Shown one piece after another: positions 39,171 to 52,326 of a stretch of DNA of 64,000 nt (position 1 is the first letter of the stretch; the number at the start of each line of letters is the position of its first letter). The position numbers were made by a program, and so were the translations under genes. The DNA is from Caenorhabditis elegans (lineage: Eukaryota > Nematoda > Chromadorea > Rhabditida > Rhabditidae), in assembly GCF_000002985.6 (NCBI RefSeq), contig NC_003280.10:3964501-4028500 (forward strand). The letters are read 5' to 3'. The notes under the pieces were generated by a model. The model did not search any database. It was not told the DNA's origin and saw nothing but the letters and a program-made list of their open reading frames with translations.

Positions 39171-39849
39171 CCTGAATCTAACTAGTAACCCTCCTAATAA
39201 GCATGAACTCTGAGGTAGAAGTGGTGCTCTTGAAGCATAAAAAAACAAAAAAACTCAAGTGCAATATTGCAATATCCATTTCGTAGTCCTCTCGAATGTC
39301 ACTCACCCATCAACATTGTGCTCGCGGTCAGTAAATGCAAATTGCAATCCTTGCCTCCCGTATGTTTTTCACACATTTTCCTTATCCATCTGCGTCTCCT
39401 CGTCTCCCGATTCTCGCGCATTGACCACCACTGACCATGGTCTCGCAGGAGAAAAGGCGCTTCCTGTCGTGTGTTCTGCTCATTGTGCAGCACTTTTGAA
39501 GATTTTGCAAAATGCATATTTACTAGGAGAAGCTTTGTATAAAAATTTCACTTACCATTTAACCTCACTTCAGAAAAAGAAATGTAATTGACCCCCATTT
39601 TTCAAGGTTTCTTTGTTGTTAGAGTCTATTGTACTAACTTTTTTTATTCTTTTAAGTACTTCACACATTTCTTTGGCAAATTGGAAAAATGTTGAAAAGG
39701 GGGTCTGTATTAAGTGCTGGTCTGGAAGTAGCCATTACATAGCTGAAGCAAAGTAGCCGAGACGGCTAGGTCGACAGACTAGTTCTGTTCTTTCTGAATA
39801 AGCTTTTAAGAAATATTTTTATAGTTTGCTTCTAATTGTAATGGCGCTC

Positions 39850-40045
39850 GGCAGGCACTAGGCATGCACTAGGCAGACACTAGGCAGGCAGAAGGTAGGT
39901 TCTAGGCAGACATTAGGCTGGCACTAGGAAAGCACTCTGTAGGTCGTAGATAGGAAGTGCCAAATAGGCACTAGGCAGGTGCTAGGCAGACACTAGGCAG
40001 GCACTAGGTAGGCATTAGGTAGGCCCTAGGCAGACACAATGTAGG
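39850..40045 (+). repeat. TAGGCAGGCACTAGGC tandem repeat
   Basis: Many degenerate copies of AGGCAGGCACT with about 11-16 bp period. Similar DNA recurs at 13555-13905, 23155-23275, 26898-27175 and 49990-50290. Confidence 0.7.
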
Positions 40046-40413
40046 CAACCCCTCCTCGGCTTATCATTCCCAAAAGCTCTTGAAAAGGAAGATGTTTTTT
40101 TCATCATGAAAATTTTTTCCGCGATTTTTTGGGGAAGTGTGTATGTGGTGCGCAGTATAAACATTCGCCCCAATCATCATCAATATTATTGTGCTCTTTT
40201 TCCCACTTGCTCTCTCGGGGGGCTCCACTCACACATTCAAATGTTGAATCAAGCGATTAACCCATCGAGAGTTGTTGCATGCATCTCCTCTGTTTTCTTT
40301 TCCTCTTTTTCTCGCTTTTTTTGAAAAAAAAACTCTATTTTTAGATTAATAAAACATAATCAAATAAATATATGAAATTTACAGTGTCTGGGGGTAATCT
40401 GAGCCAAAATCTA

Positions 40414-43400
40414 ATGTCCAATGCACCATCAACGACGACATCAGAAGCCCAGAAGATCGCGACAACGACGACGACGACGAAAATGCGATTGCCCAGTGTT
40501 AAGGAACTTGCCAAGAGGTAAGACAGCATTTTTTATAGGATTTTGTAGAGTGTAGAGATATTTTAAGGTTACTGTAGAAGTGGTACTATAAGGTTTTTGG
40601 GGTACAGTACTGCAGGGTAGTAGGGTATAGTAGGGACACTGTGGGGGTACTGTAGGAGTACGGTAGGAATACTGTAGGGTACTGTAGGAGTGATATAGAG
40701 GTATTGTAGAAATACTGTAGGGTGGACTACTTCAGGGGTACTGTAGGTACTGTAGGAGTACTGTAGGGGCAGTGGGAGGCTTTCACAGATGTAGTGCCGG
40801 TAAGGGCACTGTAGAGGAACTGTAGGAGTACTGCAGAAGTGTTGTAGGAACCTGTTCGACTATTTTAGGAGTACTGCATAGGTACTGAAGGGACAAAATG
40901 AGGCTTTTACTGTAATAACATCTGTAGTACCAGTTTAGGGTACTGTAGAGGAACAAATTGGAGTACTGTATAGGTATTGTAGGAGGATAACTGTATGGGT
41001 ACTGTATGAGTACTCTAGGATAACTGTAGGGGTACTGTAGGAGTACTGTAGCTTTTTCCCACTTTGTACGTGTCATCGTTGCTTATTTTCAGCCAAACTT
41101 TTACCAAACATTTATTTTTGAAAAACTGTCCCCGCCTGCTTGTTGACACATAGATTCTATCCATTTTTTCAAAAAATATTTATTTAAGTTTAATTTTGGC
41201 AGCTCATATCTAAGTTGTCATAGTTTTTTATCAAAAAGTTCTTAACTGAGAAAATCTTGGTTTTAAATTTTCCAATAGTTTTGCAATTGACCAATTTTGG
41301 ATATTTTTGAATTTCACCGGAATATACATAAGCTGCCAAAGTGTAGAACACAAAATTTTCATACCAATAGAATAACCAGCTAGAAAATTAACTTTTCTCT
41401 TGTCCTATGCTTCTTCGTTTAAAAAAAAAGTTTTTTGTTTATATGTCTGCAATTCAATTTCTGTATGATTGTCAAACAAATACTACTTTTCCTCCTCCTT
41501 CACACACTCACTCCAACACAGTTGTTCTCCAGCCAACAATAGCAGCACATTACCCTTCGGTTGATTGACATAATATATTGAAACCGGACAGGAAGAAAAA
41601 CGGTTGAAGAAGTAAAGAGAGACCGAGGGCGTCGTCATTTCTTCCAGAAGCTTCTTCGTGGGAAAATTGTTGGAGTTTTAGAGATGGTTCGGAGAAGTTT
41701 GGCAACTTTTTATGAAGTTTTACTCTAATATCAGCTCAACTTTGAAAGCTTAAAAAAGCATTAAAAATGTTCAGAATCTTTTGGAAACTTTCTCCAACTT
41801 TCACCCAAACTTCAACTTTAGGATGTATATTATTTGGAATTTACCATCTCCTAGCTTTAGCGCCTGCCTGCCTAGGAACCTACCTACCGCATCCCTCTCT
41901 TCATTAGTACATCTCTGAAGAATTTCCAAAATGTGTATGTCTCCCCGCTCCCCCTGCCTTATCACCATCATTTTATTATTATTGTTATCAAATATTCCCA
42001 CCACGCCTCATCACTGACCACTCCTTTTTACGATATGGTCATTTGGAGAGATTGTTAAACAATTTTTGAGTTTGCCGAAACGTTTCGTTTTTTGTAGTAT
42101 TATAGAATGTAAAATTTAAAAAAAATTGCGCCAACCAATCAGCGACGTTAGCCACGCCTATTAGAATACGCTGATTAGTCGGCGACTTGTTGAATTTGCA
42201 ATTTTAAAATTGATCTTCCAAAAGCTATTTCCGATTTCCAGATTCGAAACCAGCACAAGCCGAATTGAGCACCACAAACCGGTGATCTCCAAACGAATCG
42301 GCAAGTTCCGGGTAGTGGAAAACCTTCACGAGTAAGTAATTTTCCTCTTCAGTTTTGCTCTTAATTTGCTTGTTTTTCAGGCCGTGCACATCACGAGTGC
42401 TACGTGGAAGCGCCATACCGCGACGGAAAAGTTCGTTGAAACGACGAACGCGGAGCAACTCGGAGCTCGCCGTCCTGGTCACATCTTCTGAATTTCGGAA
42501 GAGCAAATCCACTGGCGACTTTTCACCGACGGGTGCCGGAGCATCGGGTGCTCCAATTGTGATAACACCGCTACCTGCACCTAGATTACGGTAGGTGAAA
42601 TGAGGGGTACTGTAGGAGTACTGTATGACAACTTGAGGGGTATTGTGGATTACTGTAGAAGAACTGTGGGGGTACAGTAGGGCTACTGTAGGGTATTGTG
42701 GGATACTGTAGATTAATGTAAGATTACATCGTGGGTACTATAGGAATACTGTAGGTATTCTGTAGGGGTACTGTAGTAGTACTGTAGGGGTACAGTAAGG
42801 TTACTGTAGGGTATTGTGGAATGCTGTAGGAGTGATGTGGGGTACTGTAGGGGTAATTTTAAAAAATAATGTTTTTAATCAAAGTTTTAAAGTTGTTCTG
42901 AAAATTTTCAGTCTAAAACTTTATTTTAAATAATTTAGTTTGAAATACTATACAAAAATTGAACTTTTGGCAATTTTGAAGCTTTATAAATTTTACAACA
43001 ATAATCTTTTACAACAATATCTTCAAATAAAATTTCAAAAAATTCAAATTTAAAAATTTCAATTCAATTTCTCTTCAAAACATTTCAGTTTCCAAAACCT
43101 TCCGGCTTTCAAAATCTTGATTAAAGTTTTGAAAAGTTACTTTTTTTACTTCAATAGAATACAATTTTATAAAAATACAAAACAGACAAATTTTTAAATA
43201 GTTCTTTATAAATAAAGCAAAATTTCAATGAAACCACTTCGAAAAACCATTAAAAATTTCAAACAAAAAACTAATTTCTAAAAAAAACTTTTTTTTTCAA
43301 TTCCACCCACAGTGACTCATTTTTCGAATGTTTCAAGGTTCTCTATGATTCACGAATCAGAAATGTAAATAAGAATCCCTTTCTATTTCAGTCTTCAAAC

Positions 43401-46400
43401 AACAAGCATGATTGTTGAAAGTTCCCCTTCTCCATCTTTCCATTCCAAAAAAGATGGTCACCCAGTGTACGAGGAGCGGTGTCGAGTGTCCTTAACAATT
43501 CCAATTTCTTCGTCAGAAGATCTTTCCGCTGTATCTCCACCACCACCTCTACCATCTGTACCTCCGTCTAAGGAGAGGATCAAGAGGATTCCTTCCTACC
43601 TGAAGCCTACTCCCGCGCCGAGGTCTATGTCTGCCACGCTGCCCAGGGCTCGTCTGAAGACCCCACCACCTCCACCCCCAGTTACCAATCAATTTGACAC
43701 CCTGCCGGTCAGTTTCCGGAGCAGCTCAACATCCTCCAGCACAGGAGGTCTCCCGAGAATCCCGAATATCCCCGTCCCAGATGTCCCTTTTATTCCACTG
43801 GATGACGACAACTGTTACGATGAAATTATGCTGGTCACGCCATCATCAAACACATGTATACCTACACATCAACGTCTAGAATCCGAGTACACCTATGAAT
43901 CTCAGTCTACCGACTTTTCAAGGCCGGAGCCTCCTAGAGCCTCCGGGTCAGAGCCCAATTCAAGCAGACGGGCTTATCCTCGGGATGAGGAAATCTTTGA
44001 TGAAGCTGAAGAGGAGCTTCTGGAAGAACAAAGATTTCAAAAAGTGCCGGAAATCAAAGAGCGCTTCCTTTCCTCAACTCTCCAAAGGAATCCAAAATCC
44101 TCGAAAAGGATGAGCTCAATGGAGCTGGAAAAGCTGTTCAGGTTCAAGAGCGAGTTGCAGCTTAATTTGTCGAAAAAGGTTGGTGCTTTGTTTTTTTTGT
44201 TCCTTTTTGGGTATTCAGAAAACAAAACAAGAAAGACAAATCAAACTAATTCTGATTGAAGGTTAGCCAATTACGGCAGAAAGTCGGCGACAAACAAGCG
44301 AAGAGACGATCAAAGTGCCACGTCAGTGTTGATCTACTGGACACTGATTTTAGTTCTATGGTGAGTTTTTTGAGAAAAAATATCCAGAAACTAAAAAAAT
44401 TTATTTAAAAAAATTTGAAGTAAGTTTTTTGAAAATAATTTCTGAAATTTCTAGGCAGTTTTTTAGAATTATTAAAAAGGTTTACTCTAAATTTTTTGAA
44501 GCAAATTTTTGTTTATTGCATTTTTAGTCAATATTAAAATTTTTTTAATAATTTCCAGGAATTTGATTTTTCATTAAAGTCTATTTTTTTCTGAAATTTC
44601 AAGTCAGTTATTTCAAAATTCTATAATTTTTAATTGAAATTTTTATAGATATTCTGTAATTTTCAATCAAATTATAATATAAAAATTTTTGGAATTTTTT
44701 GTCAAAACTTTAAAGTTTTCATGACACCTCTGATTAAATTTTTTACCTGGAACTTGAAATTTCTGGTCAAATTTTTTACATGTTTTCTAAAATTCCCAGT
44801 TAACATTTTAGTAATTTTTTTAAATAGAAATAGTAGAAAACTCCTTAGATTTTCTGAATTTTCTGGTCATAATTTTTTTGGAGTCTATGAACTTTAAGCC
44901 AATTTAAAAACGGTTTTTGAGTTTTTCTGTCAAAGTTTTAAAGATTTTTTTGAGTTTTTCAGGAAACATTTTTAAATGATTTTCTGAATTTTTTGTTGGA
45001 TTTTTCGGTTGACGAATGAATTTCCAAAGTAAAAGTATCCAAAAAATTAAATTGAAATTTATGTAATTTGTTTAGGCAAATTCCGGAATTATTTCCATTT
45101 CCCTTTTTTCACATTTATTTGTTGTAATTTTTGAATTTTCCAGATGTCAAAATCGTCTTGCGTTGACAAGCCGTTCCAGGATGACGATCACATTTATGGG
45201 GATGATTGGAGCAGTGATGATGATGATATTTATCACGGTAAGCTTTTGCTAGTTTACAAATTCTTTTTTCCCCTTTTCCCTTCACTGGTTACCTCCTACC
45301 ATGTCCAATTGTTGAAAAATCATGTCAACGTAGGAATTATGATCTTAGTTCCGGTGGTTTTGATTTCATCCTACTATTCACAAATGCTTACACTAAATCT
45401 ATTGTCAGGGAGGTGTCGTAAGCCTACTGTAATACTAGGAATTTGCTTTTTTTGTAATTTTTTTTTTCGGAAAAAAGCCATGCAGAAATTCACAAAATAC
45501 TCGTATTTCCAAGATGGAAATTGAAAACCTAATAATGGAATTATTCTCGAAAAATGTTCAAATTTTCTGTGCACGTTTTTTTTGTTTTTTAAATGATTTT
45601 TTAAAATTAAAATTGGCATAGATAAAATCTTTTGAATTTTTCAATGTCCTCAAAAATCCCGAGCTCTTCTAAAGCATTGGCTAAATTTTGTTAATTAACA
45701 ACTTTTTTGCAAGCTCATGGTTGGAAAGTTTCGAGCAGCCGACACTTCACTGGTTTATATTTCATAATTAAATTTCTCATAGTGAGTAGGCGTCAATGCC
45801 TGCCTGCCGATTTTCTGTTAAACTCTGGTGTTTGGTACATGCTAGCAGGCACAAACTGCCTAACTTTGAATTTTACAAATTCCAATTAAAATTGGTACTC
45901 AAGAATGCCTTTTGTTCAACATTTGTTCAAACTTTTCAAATTAATTTTTCTCGAAACAATTGCAACAAATTAGCCAAAAAAAATAGTCCTTAAACTGTGC
46001 TAGATGATTTGAAAAATTGGAAAAAATCCTTTCAAATTTTAAAAATTTCTAAAAAACTATATCTACATATTTTTTAACTGCCTCGAAAAAGTTTTTCAAC
46101 TATATGCCAAACCCAGATTTCCAGCTATTTCTTGCCCTTCCATCCCCTCTGAATCCGACTAGTAGTACAATCGGAAAACGAATAGTCACACACATACACC
46201 CAGAGACACACAACTTTTTTAATAATATCCTTCTCCTCCTCTCACCTTTTTTTTCACTTACCAAAACAATTCCTTCGCTTCTTCCGTTCCTCTGACGAAT
46301 TGCTCATCGTCGTCTTCTTCACACTCTGTATACATTACGGCAAATATTGCAAAGACAGTCAGAGAGAGAGAGAGACTGAGAAAAACAAAAAAAAAGAACT

Positions 46401-49400
46401 GCACTTTTCTCGTTTTTTTCCTTGCTTTTCGAAAAAGGAGAGAGAGAGAGAGAGAGAGAGAAATGAAATTGTTTTCCCATATTACATATTTACAGATGAC
46501 CGTCGCTCTTCTATGTACCGACAATTAGAAGAACAGCTGAACAAGGCGTTTCCGGACTACGTTTGTCGATCCCGTGAGTTACTGAATTTTCAGCTTTTTT
46601 CAGTTTCTACCTAGTTTAAAAACATTTATCCTGTCTATTAGAGAAATCTCAACACACTTTTTTCTGGTTAATTCTGAAATTTCCAATTAACAATATTCTT
46701 TCGATTGTTCTATATATTTTTAATAATAAGGTATTTTTACGAAATTTGTTGAGCATCAAGTTGAAACTACTGAAATTTATTCTTATTTTAAGCCAGAGGT
46801 CAGGCTTCAAAGAGTAGTGTATGAAATTTTCTAGAAATTTTTCAACCTACGCCAATATTTTTTTAATTTCTAATGGTGAGAAAACTTCCAATTTAATTCT
46901 TTTTTTAAGAAAAAAAAATCAAATTTGGAGTCGATTTATAGGTTTCACTAGTTTGGAGCCTAAACTCTAGCCTAAGCCTAAGCCTAAGCCTGAGCCTAAA
47001 CCTAAGCCTAAACCTCGGCCTCAGCCTAAGCCTAAGCCAAAGCCTTAGTCTAAGTCTATACCTGCCTAAGTATAGGCCTCAGTCCACGACGAACTTTTAA
47101 CGTCAAGTTTTAAGCCTGAACTTGAGTTTCTTTTCTCTGTTCTCCGATCATTTGACTAAATTTCTGTTATCTTCAAATTCTTATCACTTCAAAAAACCAG
47201 TTTTGATAATATGTTTCTTTTTATCTATTTTTCCATCAATACTAATTGTTGTCGTCAGGGTCATCAGGTGGAAATTTGAAATGCCCATGACGCTATGCTA
47301 CTAGTAATTTTTAATTTTATCTGTAATTTTTTTCCCTAAGGTAGGCTCTTTTTTTGCAATTTTCATTAAAAAATGACCGAAACACTATAATTGAATTAGT
47401 TTTATATTGACTCAGGCTTCGCAAATATTTTTTTCATAACTTCACAGTTTGACCTCTTATTTTACGAATTCGCTACGCGCTGAAACAATATTGACTCTAA
47501 TTTTTGTATAGTACAAATTGTGTGGCCTATTATTCTATGAAAGCCTGCCGCTGTACCAGGCAAACACGAGATCCAGGTGGCCTAAATCTGTTCTTGTATA
47601 GAAGATATGTCTGTTAGATTTCACTTTCATTTTGAGCTTAGCCGCCGCCAATGTTTTCGACACTTGCAAGATGTGTGATGAAAAAACGATTTACTGGTAA
47701 ATTTTTTCAGCCAAAAGCTTGAGCCTAGCCTAGCGCGCTATTTCTACGTATAGGTCTAAGCCTAAGCCTTGATACAGATATAAACCTAAGCTTGAGCTAA
47801 ATCCGGAACTTAAGCCTAAGCCTGAATATAAGCCTAAGCCCAAACCAAAGTCTAGGCCCAAACATAGGCCGTAGCCTAAGACTACGTCTCTACATCTCAT
47901 CCCCAATCCAATTTTACCCCTACTCAACTCAAACCCTTCCTATTTCCAGAACTCTCATCTGACTACGAAAGCGCTGACATTCTGGTCGACCCGATTCCAG
48001 CTCGCTCCTCGGAAGTTGTAATGTCCGACACGGAAAAGTACGTGGCACGACCAGCAGTTGGCCACCTGCCATTGGATGACTCATGGACGCCAACGTCGGC
48101 AGAAGCTATTCAAGATGAACCATCGCCCGACGAAGAGGAATACAAGAGACAGTACACATGCCGAATGGTTCCGAATGAAGGACCATTGTATCAACATTAT
48201 ATGCTTGAAGCAGTGGCAGTTGCAGATGATGAGGTTAAAATTCCATTGGAAGAGGTAAAAGAGGAGCCGGTAGAGTTACCCGCTGCTGTTGTTCATGAAG
48301 TTGTCGCTTTGAAACCAGCCACACGTCGTGAATCATCCATCTCATCAGACTCTGGAAGAGGCGCCGATTGTTCGACAACTTCTGCGTCAGCCCTAACATC
48401 CAACACCTCAATGCGACGAGATCGGCTAGTTGGCACTTCAAACTTCGGCTCTCAGAGAAGTCTTTGGTGTGAACTCCCGGAAGTTCGAGCTGCAGGTCTT
48501 CTTGAGAAGCTTGATGATGAGTGCAAGCTGAGACAAGAAGCTTACTTTGAAGTGATCACGTCTGAAGCAAGTTACCTTCGGTCCCTGAATGTTCTGATTA
48601 CTCATTTCATGGCAAGTCCACAGATGTTGGGATCCAAGTCGGCTTTATCAGTTCTGTCAGATTCTGATAGGAAACATCTATTCAGTAATATTTTTGCCGT
48701 GCGGGATTGTTCCGAGAGGTATGTATTTTTTCGAGTTAGGCTTAGACTTATGCTTTGGTTAAATCTTAGACTCTAGGTTATGGCTTGGCGTCAGTGGCGA
48801 GCGTTAGCTATTTAGGGTTAGGCTTAAGCTTAGTTTTAGTTTTAGGCTAAAACTTGAGTTTAGGCCTGGGCTTAGGTTAAGCTTAGGTTAAGCTTACATC
48901 AAGACATGCTTAGAATTCAGCGTTGGCTTAGGATTAGGCCTTGACTAAAGTTTAGGCGCATGTTTCAGCTTGGGCTAAGGTTTGTTATGCTTAGGATTAG
49001 GCTCAATTTTAGACCAATGTCAAGCCAAGGCTGGACATTAGTGAATAAGTTTCACCAAAACATAAAATCCAAATTTCAGACTCCTCTGCGACCTGGAAAC
49101 TCGTCTGGAAGAAAACCTGATTCTCGATGACATCTGCGACATTCTCTCCGATCACTTTGATAAACATTTCGAGGTCTACATCAAATACTGCTCGAATCAG
49201 GTCTATCAAGACAGGACCCTCCGCCGGCTGAAAACTGAAAATCCAGGTTTCCTGTCAGCAGTTCAACGGTTAGAAGAGAACAAGCAGTGTCAGGGACTTG
49301 ACATGAGAAGCTTCCTGATGCTTCCGATGCAAAGGGTCACAAGATATCCCCTTCTGTTGTATGCAATTCTGGATAGAATCACGACGACAGATGATCGATA

Positions 49401-51269
49401 TAAAACCGCTACCGACGCACTGACATCTTCAAATCGAGTGGTTCGGGATTGTAATGAAGGTGCCAGAAGGATGGAGAGAACCGAACAACTTCTAGATATC
49501 GATCGACGTTTGATCTACAAAGATGCAGATCTCAAGAGGATACCACTAGTGTCAAATAGCAGGTATCTCGTCAAAAAAGGAGTTCTAACCCAGCTCGTGG
49601 AACGTCGATCATCAAATATTCTACAAAGTCGTCAAAAAGCGAGAACCCTTCATGTCTTCCTATTCTCTGATATGATCATGATAACAAAGAAGAAGCTGAA
49701 CGGAACTTTTGTTTGCAAAGACTACGCGGCTCGACGGTTCGTCGACATGCAGCCCATTGAGCCGGATAACCCGAAAATTCCACTGGGAGCTACTAGTAAT
49801 TTGGTGGGCAGACCACATTTGTTCCTGTGTACTCTGATGAGAAACGCGAGGGATAAGCAGACGGAGCTCCTGTTGTCAGCTGATAGTGAGACTGATCGGG
49901 AGAGATGGCTCAGTGCGGTCAGGCCGCCTACGGTAAGTTTTTGACATTATTGGTTACTAGAAAACTAGGCTAAAACGTGTTTTCCATGGTAGGCGCTTTC
50001 ATGGCTACTTGCCTACCTTCTGCCTACTTACCTATTTTGTGCAAGTTTTATAGTTAGGCGCAACACAATTATTTAAGCAGACGTGTAGGCAGTGTCTACT
50101 AGGCACAAGGTAGGTCTAGGACGCCTTGACTTCAGGCGGGCAGGCATTTTGTGCCTTAGAATTTATAATTAAAAACTCTTAGCTCCGTTGACGCAGTCCT
50201 TACCTGCCAGGCGTTGAAAATATATGCCTACTTGCCTGCCTGCATCGTGCCTAAACATAGGCTGAAGGCAGGCACGTAGGCAGTAAGGCATGAGGTTGCA
50301 CGGAGGCATTCAATTGTACCTACCTTGTACCCCCAAAACGCGTACCTACCTCAAAAACTTCTCTCATTTCACTTGGTGCCCCTACTCTTCTCCCCTTTCT
50401 CTAACTTCTCGGGGTTTTTCCAACTTCTCTAATGATTGCAGTCTACTAACCCGGAGGAAAAGATCTACGCCGAATGGGACTGCCCGCAGGCACTAGTGGT
50501 GCATGCCTACCAACCATCACAAGCCGATGAGCTGCAGCTGAACATTGGAGACTCGCTGAACATTTTGCGAAAGATGCCCGATGGTTTGCTACTTTTTCTA
50601 ATCGATTTTTCCAACTATTTAATAGTTTTAACATGGTTCTGGATGGTGTTAGACACGAAAATTTAGGAAAAAAGCTTTTTGTAAGCTCTGAAACTCAAAC
50701 TCAAACAGAAATTTTTCACCAATACTTCCTGCAAAAAATTGGATTTCAGGATGGTTGTACGGAGAGCGAGCTGGCGACGGACTGGGCGGATGGTTTCCGT
50801 CGTCGTACGTGCAGGCAATCATCAACGACCACACACGAGCTAACAACTATCGACAACGGCTACGTATCATACAGGTTAGTGAAGCTTTAAGGTTGCTCTG
50901 CCTAAAAGTTGGAAGCTCTAGCTTTTGGAGCTGCGTCGCGGATGCGTAGCGGTCCAAAAAATGTTAAAGTTATTTGGTTAACTATGAACAAAGATATCGA
51001 AAGCGAAGTTTATTGGTTGCGTTGCGGCCTGCGTCGCGGCTCACCCCAAACTTTGAACGCTTGTAACTTTGCTCTAACAGCTCCGACCGACCTAAAAATT
51101 TTGGAGAATATTCATAACAAATAGACAAGTTTAATTTCAGGCAGCGTCGGGTTGGCACGGAAACGCTTCTCCTTCGTCAACTCGGAGTGGGGGGATGCCC
51201 CTGATGGACCGTTTGCGGCGAATGTCGAACCCCAAAACGTATTTCCAATCTGGTACTGTTGGTCTTTAA
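40414..51269 (+). CDS. ephx-1: RhoGEF with DH, PH and SH3 domains (probable ephx-1)
   Basis: Twelve exons: 40414-40517, 42242-42331, 42381-42590, 43392-44178, 44262-44360, 45144-45237, 46496-46573, 47950-48718, 49080-49932, 50442-50583, 50750-50874, 51141-51269; 1159 residues, all phases fit. Residues 1-670 are mostly disordered, with Pro-rich runs (PPPPLPSVPPSK, TPPPPPPV) and an acidic stretch. The DH domain is about residues 678-870, with RQEAYFEVITSEASYLRSL and the conserved helix LMLPMQRVTRYPLLL. A PH domain follows (about 905-1025, HVFLFSDMIMITKK; DRERWLSAV), then SH3 (about 1045-1100, ALVVHAYQPSQADELQL, GWFPSSYVQ). DH-PH-SH3 order is that of ephexin-type GEFs, which activate Rho-family GTPases. 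The symbol is from memory (K07D4.7). The frame stays open upstream of 40414 to an acceptor at 40384, so a longer N-terminus is possible. Confidence 0.85.
40563..41056 (+). repeat. GTACTGTAG minisatellite, RhoGEF intron 1
   Basis: About 500 bp of degenerate GGTACTGTAGGAGTACTG units with 10-13 bp spacing. Confidence 0.85.
42128..42184. repeat. Short palindrome (CCAATCAGCG family)
   Basis: GCGCCAACCAATCAGCG and CGCTGATTAGTCGGCGA are inverted around a 23-bp centre. A relative lies at 1683-1785 in sea-2. Confidence 0.7.
42595..42856 (+). repeat. GTACTGTAG minisatellite, RhoGEF intron 3
   Basis: Same family as 40563-41056. Confidence 0.8.
46955..47075 (-). repeat. Telomere-like array in RhoGEF intron 7
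   Basis: CCTAAGCCTAAGCCTGAGCC units: TTAGGC on the - strand. Confidence 0.8.
47725..47885 (-). repeat. Telomere-like array in RhoGEF intron 7, second block
   Basis: Degenerate AAGCCTAAGCCTG units on the + strand, that is TTAGGC on the - strand; more diverged than the block at 46955. Confidence 0.7.
48727..49000 (+). repeat. Telomere-like array in RhoGEF intron 8
   Basis: Degenerate GGCTTAGG units on the + strand, opposite in direction to the two blocks in the preceding intron. Intron 8 (48719-49079) is mostly this repeat. Confidence 0.7.
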
Positions 51270-52326
51270 CTTCTCCAAGAGAACAATTGAAAACGAGTTT
51301 CAAAGAAAAATTTCCCAAAAAAGTATTGTGATTTCCTCCTCCCAAAATTTCCCAAAATCGTATTTTTTTTCCACACTTTTTAGTATTTATATTTTTTCCG
51401 AAATCCCCATTCTGTCCCGATTTCCCAACAAAACAATGGTCTTTCTTTTTCCTTTCCTCGTTGTAACCATGTCAATTGTACACACTCTCACATTAGGTGA
51501 TATTATCATAGAGATTTATGGATACCTCCGTTATTTATGCTCAATTATTTTCCAATAAATTTATTTTAAAAATTATATATACATGTTTATATGAAGAAGA
51601 AATGGAAAAAATATATAAAATAGTTAACTGTGAGCTCGGTCCGAAAATTTCAATGTTTTTGGTCGACTGGGAGTTGAGAAATGGAGGACTAAAGTTTAGA
51701 GAGCGACCGCACCGCGACCGCAACGCGCGTGCCATATTTCTGACCAAATTCTTTGAAAATTTTGAAGCGTTGAAAGAAAGACAGGGTTAATTCAAATATT
51801 AATTCAAATATAGAATAAATTTATTTTTAAATAAATATTCATGTTCACACTTATTCAATAATCGCAAAAATCTTAAAGCTAGTAACAAGTGAAAGTCATA
51901 AATTACAAAAACATGGAATATTAATGTGTGGGGAAAATGAAAGACAGACCTGGATTCGGGGTTGAGAATGTGAAAAAAAAAGTTTAAATTAAATAAATAG
52001 TAGCATAATTAATTGTGAGTTCAGTGTGAAAATTTCAACCTTTTTGGCCAACTGGGAGCTGAGATATGGTGGGCTAAAAATTAGAGAGCGGCAACGCGCT
52101 CACCATATTCTAACTGTTGTAACTATGTGCTAAGTTTCCCTAGTTATTTGAAATTTTTGGAGCAAGAAAAGAAAGGCATGGGCTACTTTTAAAAAATGTT
52201 AAAATTTTCACACTGGCTTGCAAGGGTGGCAAAACGGGTAAGTTAAAGGCAGCCGACATTTTTCGAGTTCTGTCAAAATTGAGTTGCATGTAATTCGCCC
52301 GTTTCACCAGCCCCGCACTCCATCAA
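51270..52326. other. Convergent 3' region of RhoGEF and DUF148-like genes
   Basis: AATAAA at 51554-51559 probably ends the RhoGEF transcript. Holds two copies of a repeat with GCGACCGCACCGCGACC-type sequence (about 51650-51780 and 52020-52160) and a GCAGCCGACA motif at 52250. No exon seen. Confidence 0.5.

Larger units (their letters stand above)
31529..40413. other. Long repeat-rich intergenic region upstream of the RhoGEF gene
   Basis: No multi-exon gene seen. Contents: a 49-residue ORF at 32336-32485; TAGGCAGG-type repeats (31930-32065, 35870-35935, 36530-36690, 37103-37240, 39850-40045); a GCAGCCGACA-type fold-back (34181-34265); a pyrimidine- and GC-rich stretch with a C10 run (about 35100-35560) that looks like promoter DNA; the hAT element (36693-37094); another fold-back (38006-38181); and a telomere-like run (39105-39170). 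Confidence 0.5.

Noticed and set aside
39438..39500. ATG frame MVSQEKRRFLSCVLL as a first RhoGEF exon
   Set aside because: A phase-1 donor is possible, but nothing else supports it; left as an open question.
39850..40045. CRISPR-like array
   Set aside because: The units are degenerate and contiguous with no spacers, and the genome is animal; it is a minisatellite.
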